Shown piece after piece: positions 10,194 to 18,244 of a DNA stretch of 64,000 nucleotides (position 1 is its first letter; each line of letters begins with the position of its first letter). The position numbers and the translations under genes are program-made. Location of the stretch: assembly GCA_041648735.1 (NCBI GenBank), contig JBAZOO010000019.1:7007-71006 (forward strand). Reading direction: 5' to 3'. Under the pieces are notes generated by a model, which did not search any database, had not been told where the DNA came from, and saw only the letters and a list, made by a program, of their open reading frames with translations. This DNA comes from JBAZOO01 sp041648735 (GTDB taxonomy: Bacteria > Verrucomicrobiota > Lentisphaeria > Oligosphaerales > CAITYL01).

Positions 10194-11279
10194 TTATCCT
10201 TCAAGCCACCGGAATTGCGGGTTTTGTTTTTTGACGATCTGGGTGATGCGGACAACTTCCAGCGCGTCGGCGTTTTTTACGGGAAACGGGACATGGTTGC
10301 GAATGGCCTCGAAAAGGTGGCGGGCCAGTTCGATCTCCACCTGTGCCCACAGGCTTGTGGCGGGCTGAACCGGGCGGGTTTCCTCGATCCACGGGAGTTT
10401 TTGTTCCGCGGCCCAATTCGTTCCGGGTGCCGGGGTGTTCGCGCTGGCGGCGGCATCCGGCCAATGGAATTGCGGGTTCAAATATTTGATCTGGATCGTC
10501 TGCTGGTCCTGGCCGTAGGCCAGTGTTCCCCGATCCCCGTAGATCGTGCAATACGGGCCGGGCAGGGCGACGGAGTTGCTGATTTCGATTTCGGCCACCA
10601 CGCCGTTCTCTCCTTCCAGCAGAATACGCACGTGGTCGTCGCCGTCGCCGGGCGTCAGGATGCGCCGGAGATAACTTGAGACCCCGCGCACTGGAGCGCC
10701 AAGCAGTTGCAGGCCGTGGTCAAGCAGATGCGGTCCCCAGACGCTGAGCTGGCCGCCGCCGCAATCCAGCCGCATCTGCCAGTCGTTGCGCCGCGTGAAC
10801 GTGTGGTGCTTGGAGAGTTTCACCACCTGGATTTTTCCCAACAGCCCGGAGGCAAGGATGGCTTGGGTATTTTCGAAGGCGGGTTCGAAGCGGTGGTTGT
10901 GGCCGAAGTAAAGTTTGCCGGGATAATCGCGGTCGAGTTGTTGCAGGAGTTGGTAATCCTTTTCCGTCACGCCGATGGGTTTTTCCAGCAGCACGATTTT
11001 TCCGGCCTTCAACGCCTGCTCGGCATTCCGCGCGTGCTCCAGTGACGGGGTTGCGATGATGGCCAGTTCCAGTTCCGGGTCGGCCAAAAACGAGGCAAAG
11101 TCCGCATGGGGCCTCCCGCCGAATTTTTCCGCCACGTCCCACGCCCGTGTGGCGTCGAGATCGCAGAAAGCCACGGGCCGGTAGCGCTCGCGGTTTTCCG
11201 CAAAGTATTGGCAATGCACGACGCCGATCCTGCCGAGGCCGCAGACGCCAAAATTGACGGGGTTGACGGTTTGTTTCAT
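10194..11279 (-). CDS. Gfo/Idh/MocA family oxidoreductase (inositol-dehydrogenase-like)
   Basis: A 361-residue family member and the first intact gene of the operon. It has a canonical dinucleotide motif, GVCGLGRIGVVH (residues 12-23), the active-site Lys in LLEKPIGV, and the helix VWGPHLLDHGLQLLG. This is the closest in the cluster to inositol/sugar 2-dehydrogenases. Its ATG overlaps the stop of a residual SDR reading frame just upstream (ATGA), so the operon once had at least one more gene. Lower GC than the flanks supports acquisition of the whole block. Confidence 0.9.
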   Translation of the reverse strand: MKQTVNPVNFGVCGLGRIGVVHCQYFAENRERYRPVAFCDLDATRAWDVAEKFGGRPHADFASFLADPELELAIIATPSLEHARNAEQALKAGKIVLLEKPIGVTEKDYQLLQQLDRDYPGKLYFGHNHRFEPAFENTQAILASGLLGKIQVVKLSKHHTFTRRNDWQMRLDCGGGQLSVWGPHLLDHGLQLLGAPVRGVSSYLRRILTPGDGDDHVRILLEGENGVVAEIEISNSVALPGPYCTIYGDRGTLAYGQDQQTIQIKYLNPQFHWPDAAASANTPAPGTNWAAEQKLPWIEETRPVQPATSLWAQVEIELARHLFEAIRNHVPFPVKNADALEVVRITQIVKKQNPQFRWLEG

Positions 11280-11452
11280 ACGCGGAGTGTCTTGATTCCG
11301 GGAAGCGTCCTGCCAGTATGCCAGGGTGGGTCGGTCAGAAGCACGTAGCGTTGCGGGGGGAACAACGCCGCCGTCGCGTGGCCGATGCCGCTCCCGCCGT
11401 CGGTCACGACCGCCACCCGGTCATTGAGGCGAAACGGGAACAAGGCGTCGAT
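11276..11452 (-). pseudogene. Remnant of a short-chain dehydrogenase joined to an unrelated tail
   Basis: A 58-codon frame between stops, without a start codon. Its first half reads LNDRVAVVTDGGSGIGHATA, the N-terminal beta-alpha-beta of an SDR with TDGGSGIG in place of TGGGSGIG. After that SDR similarity stops, and the last 27 residues (LLTDPPWHTGRTLPGIKTL) look like the C-terminus of another protein that I cannot name. The stop overlaps the next ATG. This is best read as the product of an internal deletion that removed most of one or two genes at the head of the operon. Confidence 0.55.
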
Positions 11453-11475
11453 TTAGCGTGTCGGCTGAAAGCCCG

Positions 11476-12309
11476 TCACTTCGTCGCGCGGCGGCTCCGC
11501 CTCCGGCTCAGCACTCCTGTCAGCGCGGCGCCCAGGCCCAGCAGAAACAGGGACGACGGCTCCGGAACCGCTGCCAATCCGGCCACGCTCGGATCCCACG
11601 CGTTGTCGGTTCCACTGGAGAACCGGATGCCTGTCGCGGTGGACAGGTCCCCGGTCCCCGTGAAGTCGGAAAGCTGGAAGGCAACCGCATATTGGTCGAA
11701 AGGTCCAGTATAGACGCCCGCACCGGTGCTGTTGTTTATTGTGGTGTAGGAACTTGAAGGGATCAAAGAAGAACCGAATTGGGCCGGGGTGATACTGATG
11801 GCGTAAGTTCCCAGGACGGTGTTGGAGGCATTGACCAACTGGAAGCCGACGGTCTCTGCAGCAGCTCCGTTGTGTAGATCCGTGACGACGATATGATCCT
11901 GTGACGTGATGGTCCTGCCGAATTGGAAGATGCTCCCGAAGTTAATATTGCCGGCGCCCGTCCGGTAATCCAACCCGGAAACGGCCGCGTTCGCCTGCCC
12001 CGAACCGGAGAAAATAGGATTTCCTTGAGGATAAAAGTACAAATCGGCAGCCGTCAGGCTGGCCGTTGAACCTGTCAGGTCGGTATAGTCCGTTCCGCCG
12101 ATGGTCAGCGATGTGAAGGTGCCATTGGCATCGGTATAATACGTCACCGCCAGAACGGCGGCCGAAGCGTGCCCGCCTCCCAAGAGGAGCGACACGCCCA
12201 GGGAAAGAGCCTTGATCCAGGGCAATGGTAGGTCTGGCTTCCGGGGCTGTTGCCGGGGGCGAGGGTCGCGCCGCTGCCGACGGTGATGGAGGTGGTTGCG
12301 CTTCCGCAT
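11476..12309 (-). CDS. PEP-CTERM sorting-domain protein
   Basis: A 277-residue secreted protein. An Arg/His-rich N-terminus precedes a hydrophobic signal segment ending GGGHASA near residue 50. The mature part is Ser/Thr/Gly/Asn-rich, low in Cys and Lys, and typical of extracellular surface proteins. The C-terminus is a textbook PEP-CTERM signal: VPEPSSLFLLGLGAAL followed by RRRSRRATK. Such proteins are cleaved and anchored by an exosortase and are usually tied to exopolysaccharide production; no exosortase is in the window. I use ATG 12309 because AAAGGAGGGAG lies just upstream. The function of the mature domain is unknown. Confidence 0.9.
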   Translation of the reverse strand: MRKRNHLHHRRQRRDPRPRQQPRKPDLPLPWIKALSLGVSLLLGGGHASAAVLAVTYYTDANGTFTSLTIGGTDYTDLTGSTASLTAADLYFYPQGNPIFSGSGQANAAVSGLDYRTGAGNINFGSIFQFGRTITSQDHIVVTDLHNGAAAETVGFQLVNASNTVLGTYAISITPAQFGSSLIPSSSYTTINNSTGAGVYTGPFDQYAVAFQLSDFTGTGDLSTATGIRFSSGTDNAWDPSVAGLAAVPEPSSLFLLGLGAALTGVLSRRRSRRATK

Positions 12310-12701
12310 TGGGGGGCTCCCTCCTTTCATTGCTTGGCTTGTCCTGCTTCCCTCTCCTGCTGGCCGGCCAGTTGCCCCGGCGGGGCGAGGGTGGGCATGA
12401 CGTGGCTTGTTGGTTACTATAGGCGTGGGGGACGGGGTTGACATGTTTTTGGGCGGGCGAGTTTGCTTAACATTAAGCAACGGACAATGAAGCGGACGGG
12501 CCATTGGGGTCGCACCTGGCGTGTTAAAAAAATGCGCTTGGCGGAAAGCGAAACGCCGAGATTGCCGGTGATCCATTCCGTCACGTCGGCGCATCTGACC
12601 GTCTCCACCGCCCGGCGCAGCTTTGCCATGGTCAGCCGCGAGGATCGCCGCCTTGGGTTCCGCGCTGGAAGCACGCTCCCGGACAACGCCGCCGGAACCG
12701 G
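12310..12701. other. Intergenic region upstream of the PEP-CTERM gene
   Basis: About 390 bases without a convincing gene. It holds the ribosome-binding site of the PEP-CTERM gene, a minus-strand -10-like TATAGT at 12416-12421 and an 18-bp palindrome at 12463-12480. The part from about 12600 onward leads into the IS110-like remnant. Confidence 0.5.
12463..12480. promoter_or_regulatory. 18-bp palindrome upstream of the PEP-CTERM gene
   Basis: TTGCTTAACATTAAGCAA has two perfect 8-base arms around CA. It stands out in AT content and sits about 40 bases upstream of a possible minus-strand -10 box (TATAGT, 12416-12421). It could be an operator for the PEP-CTERM gene; no regulator gene is adjacent. 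Confidence 0.35.
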
Positions 12702-12920
12702 CTCCGCCGGAATGGAAAGGCGGCGATGCTCGCCGCACTCCAGGGCCGGCACGCCGGCCTCGTCGCCAGCGGCAAGCCCAAGATGGCCACCAGCGGCGCC
12801 GTCAGGCGCAAGATGCTCGTCATCATGCGCGCCCTGCTGGTGGGAAAGGCCAACTGCCAAGAGCAATGGCGCCTGAAAAAACTGCCCACGCCGCTTGAAA
12901 AACAACACACCATCTCTCCC
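12702..12920 (+). pseudogene. IS110-type transposase C-terminal remnant
   Basis: In frame with base 12726 the sequence reads MLAALQGRHAGLVASGKPK and then AVRRKMLVIMRALL. This is the pattern of the extreme C-terminus of IS110/IS1111/IS116 transposases (small-residue helix, GKPKK, then MRKLL-ILNALL). Nothing of the DEDD catalytic domain or the rest of the transposase can be found upstream, and the frame runs on into sequence antisense to murJ. I infer a dead fragment left by a past insertion next to the acquired dehydrogenase and PEP-CTERM block. The similarity is by eye only. Confidence 0.45.
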
Positions 12921-12938
12921 CAGGAAGGGGCGGCCCAG

Positions 12939-14549
12939 TCACCGGGAGGGAACGGCGCGCCGGCGGCGCAGCTTCGCCCGCCAGTCGCCGGCCAGCTCCC
13001 CGACCTCGGCGCAGCGCAGCAGCAGCGCCGCCAGCAGGAAGGCGCCATAGCCGGCCGCCAGCGGCAGGGCGAGCAGCCAGCCCTTGACCAGGAAGGCGCG
13101 GGGGTTCCAGCCCAGCGGCAGGAACCAGTGGGCGAGGCGGCCGGCGGCCCAGGCGGCGGGGATCATGGTCGCCGCGGCCAGCGCCACCCGGCCGAAGGCG
13201 GGCAGGGCCGGCCCCAACGCCGCCAGCCCCGTCTGCCGGCGGAAGAGGATGAGCAGCAGCGCCAGGTTCGCCCCGGAGCTGAGGCTCGTCGCCAAGGCCA
13301 GGCCGCCCTGGCGCATCGGCCACATCAGCGTCAGGTTCAAGGCGAGGTTGAGCAGCATGCAGCCCCAGGCGACGCGCACCGGCGTCCGCGTGTCCTGGCG
13401 TGCATGGAAGGCGGCGGCGGCCGGCTTGACCAGGGCAAAGAAGGGGATGCCCGGCACATACCAGACCAGCGCCCACCAGGTGGCGTGCAGGCTCGCCTCG
13501 TCGAAGCGCCCGCCGCCGAACATCAGGTCGAGGCTCTCCCGTCCCAGCCAGCCGAGCATGACGGCCATCGGCAGGCTCATGAACCAGACGTGGCGCAGGG
13601 AATAGCGCAGGTCGCGCAGCAGCGCCGGCTGGTCGCCCGCCGCCCAGGCCCGGGCCATGGCCGGCAGCAGCACCACGCTCGCCGCGACGCCGAACAGCCC
13701 CACGGGCAGGTAGATCAGCCGCTGGCTGTAGTAGAGGGAGGTGATCGCCGCCTCGCCGAGCCAGCCCGCCAGCAGCCGGTCCACCAGCACGTTGAGCTGG
13801 ATCATGCCGGTGCCGACCATGACTGGGGCCATCAAGGTCATGATCTTGCGCACCTCGGGCGCTTGGAAGTCGGGGTCGAAGCGGAAGCGCAGCCCTTCCC
13901 GCCGCCGGACGACTTGCAGGTGGATCCAGACGTGGAGGAACCCGGCCAGGAGCACGGCGGGAATGGTGGCGACGATCCATTTCTGGGGCTGCCCATCATG
14001 GCGGTTGGCCAGCCAGGCCACGCCCGCGGCGGCAAGGAGCAGCAGGTTGAGCAGCAGCGGCGTGAAGGCGGGCACCGTGAAGCGCTTGAGGGTGTTGAGC
14101 ACCCCCGCCAGCGCCCCGGCGACGCAGACCAGCACCGCGTAGGGCAGCAGCGCCGGCGTGAGCTCCAGCCCCTTCTGGAACACCGGCTTCGCCAGGAACG
14201 GCGCCAGGCACCAGCAGGCAACCATGGCGAGGAGGGTCAGGCCGCCCAGCACCACGGCCAGCACCGACACCACCCGGCAAGCGGCGCGCCAGGCCGCCTC
14301 CTTGCCACGCCCGACCAGTTCCGCGGAAAAGATCGGGATGAAGGCGCTGGTGAACGCTCCTTCGCCGAACAGCGCCCGGAAAAGGTTGGGGATGGTGAAG
14401 GCGAAGACCCAGGCGGACATCCCCAGCCCCGTGCCCCAGACGCGGGCGAACGCCATGTCGCGCGCCAGCCCGAGGAGCCGGCTCAGCAGCACCCCCAGGC
14501 TCACCACCCGCATGGAACGGCCCATCTGCCGTGTCGTGTCATCGCCCAT
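12939..14549 (-). CDS. murJ: Lipid II flippase MurJ (MviN)
   Basis: A 536-residue polytopic membrane protein of the MATE/MurJ superfamily, with about 14 hydrophobic segments. Family evidence: SLGVLLSRLLGLARDMAFA near the start, TIPNLFRALFGEGAFTSAF with the conserved GEGAF loop, VDRLLAGWLGEAAIT, and a C-terminal pair of extra helices. MurJ flips lipid II across the inner membrane for peptidoglycan synthesis. I take ATG 14549; ATG 14525 is an alternative that keeps all conserved parts. A -10-like TATACT on this strand (14559-14564) is only nine bases from ATG 14549, so the transcript may be nearly leaderless. It is divergent from panB. Confidence 0.93.
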   Translation of the reverse strand: MGDDTTRQMGRSMRVVSLGVLLSRLLGLARDMAFARVWGTGLGMSAWVFAFTIPNLFRALFGEGAFTSAFIPIFSAELVGRGKEAAWRAACRVVSVLAVVLGGLTLLAMVACWCLAPFLAKPVFQKGLELTPALLPYAVLVCVAGALAGVLNTLKRFTVPAFTPLLLNLLLLAAAGVAWLANRHDGQPQKWIVATIPAVLLAGFLHVWIHLQVVRRREGLRFRFDPDFQAPEVRKIMTLMAPVMVGTGMIQLNVLVDRLLAGWLGEAAITSLYYSQRLIYLPVGLFGVAASVVLLPAMARAWAAGDQPALLRDLRYSLRHVWFMSLPMAVMLGWLGRESLDLMFGGGRFDEASLHATWWALVWYVPGIPFFALVKPAAAAFHARQDTRTPVRVAWGCMLLNLALNLTLMWPMRQGGLALATSLSSGANLALLLILFRRQTGLAALGPALPAFGRVALAAATMIPAAWAAGRLAHWFLPLGWNPRAFLVKGWLLALPLAAGYGAFLLAALLLRCAEVGELAGDWRAKLRRRRAVPSR

Positions 14550-14558
14550 GGAAGCGGT

Positions 14559-14564
14559 AGTATA
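14559..14564 (-). promoter_or_regulatory. -10-like box before murJ
   Basis: TATACT on the minus strand, preceded by GGC and nine bases from the ATG; no recognisable -35. Similar GC-TATAYT or GC-TATGTT boxes precede panB (14663-14668), the YejB-like gene (18211-18216) and DUF2061 (30824-30829). Confidence 0.35.
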
Positions 14565-14723
14565 GCCGCCAGCCACCGCCCCGCGACCCGCCGCCGGCGC
14601 GGGCAACCGAGTCCACCATCCTGGATGGGCCAGCCTGGCCGGGAGGGGGGAGGCGACGGTGCTATATTGTCGGGCATTGCCGCCGGCGCGGCCCGGACGG
14701 GGCCGGCGGCCTGGAGAGCGAGC

Positions 14724-15533
14724 ATGAGCGAGAACAACGCCCGCAAATTGACGGTGCGCGACCTGTGGCGGCGGCGGGAGCAGGGGGGGAAGATCGTCTG
14801 CCTGACCGCCTATGACGCCTTGATGGCGGGGCTGGCGGAGGCGGCCGGCGTCCACCTGGTCCTGGTGGGGGATTCGCTGGGGATGACGAACCTCGGCTAT
14901 CCGACCACGCTGCCGGTGACGCTGGAGCAGTCGCTGCTGCACACGGCGGCGGTGGTGCGCGGCACCACCCGGCCGCTGGTGGTTGGCGACATGCCGTTCA
15001 TGACCTACCATCTGTCGCCGGAGCAGGCCCTGGCCAATGCCGCGCGCTACTTGCAGGAGGCGGGGGCGGACGCGGTGAAGCTGGAGGGCGGGCAGGCGAT
15101 GGCGCCGACGGTGCGCCGGCTGGTGGAGGCCGGGGTGCCGGTGCTGGGGCACATCGGGCTGCTGCCGCAGCATGTGAAGGCGGCGGGCGGGCATTTCGGG
15201 CAGGGGAAGACGGCGGCCGCGGCGGCGGCGCTGCTGGCGGACGCGCTGGCGTTGGAGGCGGCGGGGGCCTTCGCCGTCGTGCTGGAATGCGTCAAGGCGG
15301 AGGTCGCGGCCACGATCACCGGCCGGCTGACGGTCCCGACCATCGGGATCGGCTCCGGCGCTGGCTGTTCCGGCCAGGTCCAGGTCCTCTACGACATCCT
15401 TGGCCTGAGCGGCCGCATCCCCAAGCACGCCAAGGTCTTCGCCGACGCGCGCCAGGTGATCCTGGGGGCGTTCACCGCCTACCGCGAAGCCGTCGAACAG
15501 GGGAGCTTCCCCGGCCCGGAGCAGGCGTTCTGA
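14724..15533 (+). CDS. panB: 3-methyl-2-oxobutanoate hydroxymethyltransferase
   Basis: Ketopantoate hydroxymethyltransferase, 269 residues, the first step from 2-oxoisovalerate to pantothenate and CoA, using methylenetetrahydrofolate. Motifs: ARKLTVRDLWRR, TAYDALMAGLAEAAG, VLVGDSLGM with the Mg-binding Asp, GDMPFMTYH, KLEGGQ, and GHIGLLPQ. The length matches E. coli PanB (264). A very long open frame continues upstream, but family similarity and the start MSENNARKL fix ATG 14724. The stop overlaps the panC start (TGATG), so the two are coupled. Confidence 0.97.
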   Translation: MSENNARKLTVRDLWRRREQGGKIVCLTAYDALMAGLAEAAGVHLVLVGDSLGMTNLGYPTTLPVTLEQSLLHTAAVVRGTTRPLVVGDMPFMTYHLSPEQALANAARYLQEAGADAVKLEGGQAMAPTVRRLVEAGVPVLGHIGLLPQHVKAAGGHFGQGKTAAAAAALLADALALEAAGAFAVVLECVKAEVAATITGRLTVPTIGIGSGAGCSGQVQVLYDILGLSGRIPKHAKVFADARQVILGAFTAYREAVEQGSFPGPEQAF

Positions 15534-16372
15534 TGGAAATCCTGCGGACGATTCCCGCGATGCAGCAGTGGAGCCGGCTTCAGCAGCGGCTGGGGCGGCG
15601 CATCGGCTGCGTCCCCACCATGGGCGCCTTGCACGAGGGGCATCTTTCCCTGGTGCGGCTTGCCCGCCAGCGGGCCGACGTGGTGGTCGTGACGGTGTTC
15701 GTCAACCCGACCCAGTTCGGGCCCCAGGAGGACTTCGCCCGCTATCCGCGGCCGTTCGAGCGCGACTGCGAGCTTTGCCGCGCCGCGGGCGTCGAGGCGC
15801 TCTTCGCCCCCGAGCCGGCGGCAATGTATGCGCCGGACGCGACGACCTGGGTCGAGGAGGGCGCGCTCTCGAAGCCGCTCTGCGGCGAGCGCCGGCCCGG
15901 CCACTTCCGCGGCGTCACCACCGTGGTGGCCAAGCTGTTCAACGCGGTGCTGCCGGACGTGGCCGTGTTCGGCCAGAAGGACGCCCAGCAGGCACTGGTC
16001 CTGCAACGGATGGTGCGGGACCTGAACTTCCCGGTGGAGCTGGTCATCGCCCCGATCGTGCGCGAGGCGGACGGCCTGGCCCTGAGTTCGCGCAACGTCT
16101 ACCTCTCCGCCGACGAACGCCGGCGGGCACTGGCCATCTCCCGCGGCCTGCGCGCCGCCGAAGCCGCCTTCGCCGCCGGCGAACGCGCCGCCGTGGCGCT
16201 TTGCGGCGGGGTGCGGGCCGGCATCGAGGCGGCCGGCGGCCGGGTTGACTACGTCGAACTCCGCGACCGCGGGACGCTGGCGCCGCTGGCGGTGGCGGAC
16301 CGGCCGGCGCTGCTGGCGGTGGCGGCCTTCTTCGGCAACACCCGGCTGCTCGACAACGTCTTCCTCGGCTGA
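15533..16372 (+). CDS. panC: Pantoate--beta-alanine ligase (pantothenate synthetase)
   Basis: A 279-residue PanC, which joins pantoate and beta-alanine with ATP. It shows the HIGH-type motif PTMGALHEGHLSLV (residues 29-42), VFVNPTQFGPQEDF, RPGHFRGVTTVV, FGQKDAQQ and the KMSKS-like LSSRNVYLS. The start codon overlaps the panB stop by one base. panD, the source of beta-alanine, is not in the window. A convergent lipoprotein gene ends 12 bases after its stop. Confidence 0.97.
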   Translation: MEILRTIPAMQQWSRLQQRLGRRIGCVPTMGALHEGHLSLVRLARQRADVVVVTVFVNPTQFGPQEDFARYPRPFERDCELCRAAGVEALFAPEPAAMYAPDATTWVEEGALSKPLCGERRPGHFRGVTTVVAKLFNAVLPDVAVFGQKDAQQALVLQRMVRDLNFPVELVIAPIVREADGLALSSRNVYLSADERRRALAISRGLRAAEAAFAAGERAAVALCGGVRAGIEAAGGRVDYVELRDRGTLAPLAVADRPALLAVAAFFGNTRLLDNVFLG

Positions 16373-16384
16373 CGCCACTCCGGG

Positions 16385-17188
16385 TCAGCGCGGCGGCGGC
16401 GGCAACGGCCGGGGCGCGAGGGGCAGGTCCGGCTCGGCCGGATCCGGGTTGATGGCCGTGGCGGCCGCAGTTGCGGACTCCGCACCGGCGGCGGCTGGCG
16501 GGGCGGGGAAGGGTGGCAGCGCCAGGCTTTCGCCGATGTATTCCGGCGCGGCCTCGTAGCGCAGGAAGTTGTGCATCTTGTCCGTGAAGTGGTGGCCCAG
16601 CGCGTAGCGGACCGTCTTGCTGTAGCGGCGGGGGAGGCGCTGGCGGTAGAGGATGCGGCCGCTGGAGGCATCCTCCAGGGTGACTTCCCAGTCGAGGCGC
16701 GCCTCCAAGGTCAGGCAGCGCAGCCAATACTGGGGCAGCAACGGGCCGGCGGCGACGACCCAGGCGTACTGCCGGTTGCCGCCCAGCAGCACGGTGCGGT
16801 AGTCGTGGACGGTGCCGCGGAGGAGGCGGTCGGCGCCAAGCCGGCGGGCGTCCTCCGCATCGCTGGCGGGGAAGACGCGCGCCGCGACCTTGGCCCGGTC
16901 GAGGGTGGCGACCAGGTTGTCCTGGATTTCCCGTTCGGGATTGGCGCCGGTGACGACGATTCCGCGGCCGTCCAGCAGCCAGCGCTGCCACCAGGGGGAT
17001 TCAGGTTCCAGGGCGTCGGGGCGGAGGTCGGGGTTGACCACTGGCGGCAGCACGGCGATCCGGGCCGGCGTGGGCGTCGCCAGCGGCTGGAGCGTCCGGA
17101 ACCCGTGGTTGTGGCTGGTGGCGCAGCCGGCCAGCAGAAAGGCCGCCAACACGGCTCCGAGGAGGGGGATGGCGGCCTTCATGGGCAT
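16385..17188 (-). CDS. Outer-envelope lipoprotein of unknown function
   Basis: A 267-residue lipoprotein: the signal peptide ends in LLAGC, with the lipidated Cys at residue 22 counted from ATG 17188 (ATG 17182 is an equally possible start). The body has the pattern of proteins that predict an envelope NTPase-like or GNA1162-type fold (RIAVLPPV near residue 43, then a strand-helix region to about 205), but I cannot place it in a named family. A Pro/Ala-rich tail from about residue 215 contains the dispersed palindrome (16471-16484), translated as AESATA. It lies 21 bases downstream of the OmpA-like gene and is probably co-transcribed with it. Confidence 0.75.
   Translation of the reverse strand: MPMKAAIPLLGAVLAAFLLAGCATSHNHGFRTLQPLATPTPARIAVLPPVVNPDLRPDALEPESPWWQRWLLDGRGIVVTGANPEREIQDNLVATLDRAKVAARVFPASDAEDARRLGADRLLRGTVHDYRTVLLGGNRQYAWVVAAGPLLPQYWLRCLTLEARLDWEVTLEDASSGRILYRQRLPRRYSKTVRYALGHHFTDKMHNFLRYEAAPEYIGESLALPPFPAPPAAAGAESATAAATAINPDPAEPDLPLAPRPLPPPPR
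16471..16484. repeat. Dispersed palindrome TGCGGA-C-TCCGCA
   Basis: TTGCGGACTCCGCA, inside the 3' part of the lipoprotein gene. One of about ten copies between 16 and 45 kb. Confidence 0.7.
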
Positions 17189-17209
17189 GGGGTGGGCGGC
17201 GGCGGCTGG

Positions 17210-18058
17210 TTACGACTGCTGCTTGTCGAAGGTGATCATGTCCTGGGGCGGCATGACCACGATCACGGCGCGGCGGTTCCGGCGCTTGTTGGTCGCCGAG
17301 TCATTGGCCACCACCGGGTGGAATTCGCCGCAGGCGACGGCCTTGAGCCGGTCCGGCGCCACCCCCTTCTGGTTGGCGAAGTGGCTGAGGACGGCCATGC
17401 TGCGGGCGAAGGAGAGATCCCAGTTGCTCTTCCAGCCAGAGACCTTGATCGGGTCGCTGTCGGTGTGCCCTTCAATGGCGATCTCGCGGCCGGGGAAATC
17501 CTTCTCGACCATTGCCAGCACCGCGTCCAAGGTCGAAGCTCCGTCTTTCTTCAAATTCGCCTTGCCGGAGTCGAACAGCACCTCGCTGAGGATGGTGAAG
17601 CGGATCTGGCCGTCCTTGGCTTCGACCTGGACGTTCTCCAGGCCGCCGGCGAGCGGTTCCGCGCCGGGCGCCACCGGCTGGGCGGCGAGCTGGCGGTTCA
17701 AGTCCTCGACCTGGCGCCGGAGGCCGTCCAGCTCCACATCCTTGCCGGCGAGCTGGCGGTTGAGGTCGCCGACCTGGTTGTTCAGGGCGTCGATGGCGGG
17801 CTTAGTGTTGTATTCGTCGAGCGCGTCGCCGACCAGGGCGCCGACCAGGCCACCAGCGGCCAAGCCGACGGCGGCGCCTTCGCCGCTGTCGAGGATGCCG
17901 GCGTTATGCGCCCAGATGGCGCCGGTGCCGGCGCCGACGGCGCCGCCGCCAATGGCGCCCTGCTGGGCCGGGGTCAGGGGGATTTTGTCGGAGCGGCAGC
18001 CGGCGAGCAGGGAGACCGCCAACGCACCGCCCAGGAGCAGGGAGGGATTCCAGCGCAT
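17210..18058 (-). CDS. OmpA-family peptidoglycan-binding lipoprotein
   Basis: A 282-residue lipoprotein: signal peptide with SLLAGC (Cys21), a glycine-zipper segment (GAIGGGAVGAGTGAIW, then AAGGLVGALVGDAL), a coiled coil at about residues 85-130 (QVGDLNRQLAGKDVELD and a repeat), and a C-terminal OmpA domain. The OmpA part has VLFDSGKANLKKDG, the diaminopimelate-binding IEGHTDSDPIK and a final NRRAVIVVMP. It should tether the outer membrane to peptidoglycan. ATG 18058 is supported by GAGGTG upstream and by the signal peptide. It is probably co-transcribed with the following lipoprotein. Confidence 0.92.
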   Translation of the reverse strand: MRWNPSLLLGGALAVSLLAGCRSDKIPLTPAQQGAIGGGAVGAGTGAIWAHNAGILDSGEGAAVGLAAGGLVGALVGDALDEYNTKPAIDALNNQVGDLNRQLAGKDVELDGLRRQVEDLNRQLAAQPVAPGAEPLAGGLENVQVEAKDGQIRFTILSEVLFDSGKANLKKDGASTLDAVLAMVEKDFPGREIAIEGHTDSDPIKVSGWKSNWDLSFARSMAVLSHFANQKGVAPDRLKAVACGEFHPVVANDSATNKRRNRRAVIVVMPPQDMITFDKQQS

Positions 18059-18210
18059 GATTGCACCTCGGGTTTGGAAGGGGGGGGAACGGACGGAACC
18101 AGGAAAATCTAAATAGTTGCCGTAGCTTACTTCGCGCCGCCGGAAAAGCAAGTGTAAGCCTTTGCGAGGAAATGGGGAAGGCGGCGGAGTGCCGGCGGCG
18201 GCGGCGGTGC

Positions 18211-18216
18211 TATGTT
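18211..18216 (+). promoter_or_regulatory. -10-like box before the YejB-like gene
   Basis: TATGTT preceded by GGTGC, 28 bases before the GTG start; the upstream region is almost pure G/C and no -35 is recognisable. Confidence 0.35.
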
Positions 18217-18244
18217 TTTGGCCCGACGACGACGAGAGGATGCG

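Noticed and set aside
12726..15533. A 935-residue open frame on the plus strand
   Set aside because: Only its last part (14724-15533) is panB. The rest is antisense to murJ and has Gln/Arg/Ala-rich shadow composition typical of high-GC DNA.
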